Positions 22,826 through 27,017 of a stretch of DNA of 27,017 bases are shown in pieces. Every line of letters begins with the position of its first letter. The first letter of the stretch is position 1. A program made the translations under genes and the position numbers. The stretch spans positions 1 to 27,017 of the forward strand of contig JAJFHC010000051.1 in assembly GCA_021775835.1 (NCBI GenBank), given 5' to 3'. Source of the stretch: Hyphomicrobiales bacterium (GTDB lineage: Bacteria > Pseudomonadota > Alphaproteobacteria > Rhizobiales > JAJFHC01). The notes below the pieces were generated by a model. The model was not told the origin of the DNA and did no database searches. It saw only the letters and a list, made by a program, of their open reading frames with translations.

Positions 22826-23359
22826 ATGGTGACCGACAAGAAGAACGGATTTTGCTTCCCGTACGTTGTCAAGAAAACGACGGATAAGGGGCAGGGCGTA
22901 TTTGCGGGTGAAACGATAAAAAAGGGAAGCATCGTCTGGCGCCATGTTCCCGGCCAGTACGTTGTCTACGATGAGCAAACGTTTAAAGCAGCGATAGAAA
23001 AAATGACGCACGCCGAAGTCGTCTACGAGCTAACCCATGTATTTGGACTGAAGGATCTGCCGGGTTGCCTCATCAGGATTTATGACGACGGCGTGCTGAT
23101 CAATCATTCGAGCAATGCGAACCTGGCCACGAACACTACCGTTGCAATCGGTACATCGCTCGATGTGACGTCAATCCATTATATTCAAGATGCGACCAAG
23201 GCGCTCCTTGAAGCCCGGTATGCCCTGGTAGCAACCCGCGATATCGAAAATGGCGAAGAATTTACGAACGACTATGCAGCCGAAGTTGTTGACCCTCCTT
23301 TCTATGACATTCTCTACGAGCAATATGGAGTGAGCGAGGATTATCTGGATGGCCGTTGA
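22826..23359 (+). CDS. SET-domain protein, putative lysine methyltransferase
   Basis: This 177-residue single SET domain has the opening motif KGQGVFAGETIKKG (21-34), the SAM-binding pseudoknot motif INHSSNANL (92-100) and the closing ATRDIENGEEFTNDY (136-150) with the conserved Asp-Tyr. Such proteins transfer methyl groups from SAM to lysines; in bacteria their targets are mostly unknown. There is no cysteine-rich post-SET region and no extra domain. ATG 22826 has GAGGA upstream; an upstream in-frame start at 22751 would add 25 residues without similarity. Codon use is clearly AT-richer than in neighbouring genes, which suggests recent transfer. The gene stands alone between betC (divergent) and polB (convergent). 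Confidence 0.88.
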   Translation: MVTDKKNGFCFPYVVKKTTDKGQGVFAGETIKKGSIVWRHVPGQYVVYDEQTFKAAIEKMTHAEVVYELTHVFGLKDLPGCLIRIYDDGVLINHSSNANLATNTTVAIGTSLDVTSIHYIQDATKALLEARYALVATRDIENGEEFTNDYAAEVVDPPFYDILYEQYGVSEDYLDGR

Positions 23360-23455
23360 CGGTGCTTCGCTTGCTGCCCCAAACACTCCGCATTGAGCAA
23401 AAATATTAATGTGACGGGCGTGATGCAGCGTCGACCGCACTCAATGACACAATCC

Positions 23456-25768
23456 TCAGAACAGCTGCATTTGTGCCCCGGTGAGTTCACTGAAGCTTGT
23501 ATCGAGAAACTGCAGGATGCCGTCGGCCACGGGGGCAAGCTGCTTGTCGAGATAGTGCTGGTGATCAGGAGCAGACTTCAGGGCATCGACCGGTTCCGGC
23601 CCGTTACGGGTAATGACATAACTGATCCAGCGTCCCTCGCGCCCGAGCTTTCGGGCGGCCTGTACGTGCGGAGGCACGTTGCGCTTGTACTCATCCAGCC
23701 GGCGGCGCAACCGTTTTCGGTAGACCAGGGATTCATCAAGGTCACCACGCCGCAATGCCTCCGCGGTATCGCGAACGAAGCTCTCGAAGGGCAGGTCGAG
23801 GAACACGCGCCGCAACAGCTCTCTCTGAAACTCGCGGGCCAAAGGCGTCCAGTCGGTCCGCGCCGCCTCCAGACCTTTCACGATCAATTGCGGTTTGCCA
23901 TCCGATCCGGTGACCATTCCGGCATAGCGCTTCTTGCTGCCCGTTTGCATGCCGCGCACGGTCGGCATCAGGAAACGCGTGTAGTGAAGTTCAAACTCCA
24001 CTTCGAGGTGACATTCGATGCCGTAGGTATCGGCCAGGGTTTGTTTCCACCATGTGTTCAAGTCATTCATCAGCCCGTACCCGATGCGTTGAGCGCTTTG
24101 ATTGTCGTGTGATGGGCCGAGCAATACAAACAGCGAATCTGTATCGCCATAGATGACCTGGTGGCCGAGCGCTTCGATCTTGTCGCGGGACTGCATGATG
24201 ATTTCATGGCCCCGCCGGGTGATGCTGGACGCCAGTTGGGGCGAGTGGAAACGGCAGCCACTGGAACCCAGGACGCCATAGAACGAATTCATGATGATTT
24301 TGATTGCTTGCGAAAGCGGCGCGTTCTCGTCGCGTTTGGCTGCATCGCGGGCCTGCCAGAGTTCTTCGATCAGACCGGGTAGGATGTGCCGGTCTCGTGA
24401 GAATGTGGCATCGAGGAATCCCGGTACGGGGTTGTCTCCCGGTTCCGCCAGGCCAAGCGGATCGATGAAAAACGTTCGAATGATGCTCGGATACAGACTC
24501 TTGAAATCGAGCACCAGGACGTTTTCATACAGGCCCGGCATGGAGTCGAGGACATAGCCGCCGGGACTGCCAAGCCCGCCGCTGTCTTTGTGCACATCTG
24601 GGGCCACAAAACCCTGCCGGTGAAGGCGCGGCAGATACAGGTTATCGAGGGCGGCCACCGAACCGCCCAGGCGATCGACGGCAAGGCCCGTCAGGTTGGC
24701 ACGCTGTACAGCAAACGCGATGAGGTCTGCCTTGATGAAGATCTCGTTGACCAGCGTGCAATCGCGCATGTTGTAGTCAGCCAGCATGGGCTTGTCGTCG
24801 CGAAACTGGCGGTTGATTTCCGCCACTTTGTCTTGCTTCGATGTGATCAACTTGCCTTGCCCGAGCAGTTGATGAGCAACATTGTCCAGGGAGAAACTTT
24901 CAAACGCCCAGAAACCGGCTTTGAGCAGATCTATGCCGTCGAGAACACCACGGCCGGGGAGCCGGGCCACGCGCGGTTGGCCGGGGTTGCCGGGTTGTAG
25001 AATTGCAGCCGGTTCCCGCCCGCGTCCCATGGCGAAGGGAATTCCCAATGAACGGCATTTGCGATCCAGAAAGTTGAGATCGAAATTCACCACGCTCCAA
25101 CCGATGATCAGGTCGGGGTCGACGATCTCAAGCCAGTTGAAAAAGGCAGTCAGCAGGTCACGTTCATTCTGGCAGTAATGCAGGGTGTAACCGTCGCGCA
25201 ATTCGTCCTCTGCGGCACCGATCATGAAGACACAACAGTCCGCCCCCGGATCACCCGGGTGCATGGTCGCGCCAGCGACCGAATACAGCTGGTCGGAACT
25301 GCCGCGGGTTTCGATATCCAGTGACAGTGCCGTCAGGTCAGGCTGGACATCGGCTTTGCGCAGGCGGGGATTGAACAAGGTGCGCACGCCATCCTTATCC
25401 ACAACGTCGCCAGTGGCTTCGAATCCGGCACTCACAAAACGTTCCATGAGATACCGGTCGGCCGGCCTGACATCCGACTCCGCCAGCGTGACGCCAGAGT
25501 CTCTCAGCGCTTTCATGTCCCGCTGTTGTCGGAAGTAGAGCGCATCCACGGCGTCGCCGCCGAGCAGCTTGAGTTCGCGGGGCTCGCGGCGGGTGTTGGT
25601 CGACAGGGACAGCGGCTGGGAGCGGTTGACGAAACACACGGACTCCTGTTCTTCAATCACCAGGCGGACAGGCCCCGTGTCGGACGCGCCCCAGAACGTG
25701 AGTTCAACGCCGCGCGGTGTATCGCGCCACCCACGTGTCAGCAAATAGCCTGTGATGGAATCACTCAT
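23456..25768 (-). CDS. polB: DNA polymerase II (family B)
   Basis: This 770-residue family B polymerase is about the size of E. coli Pol II (783). The 3'-5' exonuclease motifs are intact: Exo I DIE (151-153), Exo II NFDLNFLDR (228-236), Exo III YNMRD (332-336). Polymerase motifs are intact too: A DFKSLYPSI (421-429), B K490 to NSFYG (494-498), C YGDTDS (540-545). It is a proofreading polymerase for replication restart and damage bypass, often under LexA control in other bacteria; I see no clear SOS box here. The start ATG has a strong GGAGG. The gene is convergent with the SET-domain gene (96-base gap) and divergent from the AEC transporter gene. Confidence 0.96.
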   Translation of the reverse strand: MSDSITGYLLTRGWRDTPRGVELTFWGASDTGPVRLVIEEQESVCFVNRSQPLSLSTNTRREPRELKLLGGDAVDALYFRQQRDMKALRDSGVTLAESDVRPADRYLMERFVSAGFEATGDVVDKDGVRTLFNPRLRKADVQPDLTALSLDIETRGSSDQLYSVAGATMHPGDPGADCCVFMIGAAEDELRDGYTLHYCQNERDLLTAFFNWLEIVDPDLIIGWSVVNFDLNFLDRKCRSLGIPFAMGRGREPAAILQPGNPGQPRVARLPGRGVLDGIDLLKAGFWAFESFSLDNVAHQLLGQGKLITSKQDKVAEINRQFRDDKPMLADYNMRDCTLVNEIFIKADLIAFAVQRANLTGLAVDRLGGSVAALDNLYLPRLHRQGFVAPDVHKDSGGLGSPGGYVLDSMPGLYENVLVLDFKSLYPSIIRTFFIDPLGLAEPGDNPVPGFLDATFSRDRHILPGLIEELWQARDAAKRDENAPLSQAIKIIMNSFYGVLGSSGCRFHSPQLASSITRRGHEIIMQSRDKIEALGHQVIYGDTDSLFVLLGPSHDNQSAQRIGYGLMNDLNTWWKQTLADTYGIECHLEVEFELHYTRFLMPTVRGMQTGSKKRYAGMVTGSDGKPQLIVKGLEAARTDWTPLAREFQRELLRRVFLDLPFESFVRDTAEALRRGDLDESLVYRKRLRRRLDEYKRNVPPHVQAARKLGREGRWISYVITRNGPEPVDALKSAPDHQHYLDKQLAPVADGILQFLDTSFSELTGAQMQLF

Positions 25769-25963
25769 GCCTCCAGTTTACTGGATTACGCGTTTCAGTC
25801 GCAGCCTCGTTTGCTGCCATGGCGTCCGCTGTTGGAGGTTATTTCACCGTGGAAGTGGCGAGTAGAATGCGGGGTTAGTAACCCCTTTCGGACATCGCCT
25901 GGGGGGGCGATACTCATCCACTGAGACCGTTCTGGTCATTCATTCCCACCCAAGGCCAAATAC

Positions 25964-26830
25964 ATGTTGAACGTATTTCTGGATGCCGTGCTGCCCGTCT
26001 TTGCCGTTGTTGCAGCCGGGTATGCCTTTGGCCGGACCGGGCTTTTTGATTTTGCGGCAGCAACGACCATCAACCGGTTCGTCTTTTATCTCGCCGGGCC
26101 ACTCTTGCTTTTCCGCCTGATCGCAAAGGCACCGTTTGAAGAATATGACTGGCTGTTGAGCGTGGGGTTCCTGCTGGCCGAGCTCATCACATACCTTACC
26201 GGTTACTTGGTTGCGCACCACGTTTTTAGGCGGTCCAAGACGGAGAGCCTGCTCCTTGGATTGTCCACGGCATTCGCCAACCAGGTCTTCTTTGTCCTGC
26301 CTATTGCCCGGCAGCTTTACGGCGACACAGGGGCGCTGCCGGTGGTCGCCTTGACCACGATCGATATTGTCGTTCTTTTTGGCGGAACCATTTTTGCGCT
26401 CGAACTGACGACTGGGAAAGGAGCAGAAGCCTCATCTCTTCGTTTGCTGCGGTCTTTCATGGGCGTGCCACCGGTGTTCGGCATCGCCGCCGGAGTGATC
26501 GCTAATCTGACAGGCTTTCCAGTGGTCGGAGGCCTCGACTTTTTTACCCGTTTTGTTGGTGAAACCGCCGCGCCGGTTTCGCTGTTCGGCCTCGGCCTCG
26601 TCCTGGTCCTGCGACAGGACAGATCCACTATTGGCCTCCCTTTATCCATGACGCTCTTGAAGCTTTTGTTCCTGCCGTTGGTGGCCTGGTTGCTGCTTTA
26701 TCAGGTGCTCAAAGTTGATCCGGCATGGGCTGGGCCGGCCATGCTGGTTGCCGCCGGCCCGGCCGGTGCAATGCCGTTTGTCCTGGCATTGCAGTATAAA
26801 GTCCCCTGTGAAGAATTCCTAAGCCTTTGA
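25964..26830 (+). pseudogene. AEC-family (auxin efflux carrier-like) transporter, probably 3'-truncated
   Basis: This 288-residue membrane protein has 8-9 hydrophobic segments. It belongs to the AEC family (MdcF/YfdV type), which carries malonate or other organic acids; FFVLPIARQLYGD, a GLGLVL motif and PAGAMPFVLALQY are typical. Family members normally run about 300-320 residues and continue for one more helix after the last motif. Here the reading frame ends with the unrelated tail CEEFLSL just after it. An IS5-family transposase begins 134 bases downstream, so insertion probably removed the last helix. ATG has AAGG upstream. A naturally short but working protein cannot be excluded. Confidence 0.65.
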
Positions 26831-26935
26831 ATTGGCGCCCTTCACGGATTTCTGTCCGTATTTGTTTTTGCAGGAAAAGCCCGTTAGTCAGGCTGTTTCC
26901 TTGCAATTTGATTTTGTGAATTTGGTGTGATTCAC

Positions 26936-26959
26936 TCCTCCAAACGGTGATTTGGAGGA
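26936..26959 (+). promoter_or_regulatory. Perfect stem burying the IS5 transposase ribosome binding site
   Basis: TCCTCCAAA (26936-26944) pairs perfectly with TTTGGAGGA (26951-26959) over a 6-base loop. The right arm contains the GGAGGA Shine-Dalgarno for the ATG at 26964. The stem would hold down translation of the transposase; the role is inferred. Confidence 0.65.
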
Positions 26960-26963
26960 CGCA

Positions 26964-27017
26964 ATGAAGCCGAAGGAACCGATCAGGTCAGGCCAGCACG
27001 ATATGTTCCGCTCCCGG
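26964..27017 (+). CDS. IS5-family transposase, N-terminal fragment
   Basis: The first 18 codons are visible before the window ends. The opening MKPKEPIRSGQHDMFRSR has the pattern MxPKExxxxGQxDxFRxR that starts many alphaproteobacterial IS5-family transposases (DUF772/DDE type), and a strong GGAGGA site precedes the ATG. The catalytic DDE residues lie outside the window, so I cannot judge whether the gene is intact. The element appears to have interrupted the AEC transporter gene upstream. Assignment rests on a short but characteristic motif. Confidence 0.7.
   Translation, partial: MKPKEPIRSGQHDMFRSR

Larger units (their letters stand above)
26831..27017 (+). mobile_element. Left part of an IS5-family insertion sequence (cut by window edge)
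   Basis: The transposase start at 26964 marks an IS5-family element running off the right edge. Its left end lies somewhere in about 26815-26930 and cannot be fixed without the right end. The leader holds a hairpin (26873-26881 with 26891-26900) and the ribosome-site stem at 26936-26959. Confidence 0.65.

Noticed and set aside
1..27017. CRISPR array, tRNA or rRNA genes
   Set aside because: No regularly spaced direct repeats, cloverleaf-like tRNA segment or rRNA-like sequence was noticed in reading the window; a covariance search would be the decisive test.

Overview
This is a GC-rich, gene-dense chromosomal segment, most likely from a marine or soil alphaproteobacterium. I infer this from the mix of LysR regulators, a TRAP transporter, a choline-sulfatase, a DUF411 protein, a stand-alone DNA polymerase II and a dispersed palindromic repeat. 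No rRNA or tRNA is visible, so species cannot be set. Two insertion sequences are present. One is a complete IS1111-type element (about 992-2376). The other is an IS5-family element cut by the right edge (transposase start at 26964).

Layout: 1-990 holds a cold-shock protein gene with a long leader. 992-2376 is the IS1111-type element with subterminal inverted repeats, a transposase and, downstream of it, a non-coding segment in which guide-like matches to both flanks and both element ends can be read (a candidate seekRNA). 2530-7613 holds an (R)-amine-transaminase-like PLP enzyme (-), a homocysteine-methyltransferase-like protein with an altered zinc site (+), a small secreted protein (-), a family 2-like glycosyltransferase (+) and a MATE exporter (-). 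7889-8689 encodes two EctC (ectoine synthase)-like cupins fused in tandem, each keeping a Glu/Tyr/His metal triad. 8845-12681 holds a class I glutamine amidotransferase (-), a LysR regulator (-) and, divergent from it, a beta-hydroxyacid dehydrogenase/PhyH dioxygenase pair. A palindromic intergenic repeat (12804-12910) follows, then a DUF411 protein (-), a LysE-type exporter (+) and a class V aminotransferase (+).

15648-20829 is the clearest functional unit. A LysR regulator is divergent from an ectoine-hydrolase-like (DoeA/EutD-like) M24 protein, followed closely by dctP-dctQ-dctM TRAP genes and a strong terminator. The inferred job is uptake of a small polar, possibly zwitterionic or carboxylated compound and its intracellular hydrolysis. 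A betC-type choline-sulfatase (-), an AT-richer SET-domain gene (+), polB (-) and a 3'-truncated AEC transporter abutting the IS5 element complete the window.

EctC-like, DoeA-like, TRAP, aminotransferase, dioxygenase and choline-sulfatase genes within 20 kb suggest an accessory region for compatible-solute or amino-acid-derivative metabolism. This is inference; canonical ectA, ectB, doeB and betAB are absent here. Both transposase genes have a stem that buries the ribosome binding site.
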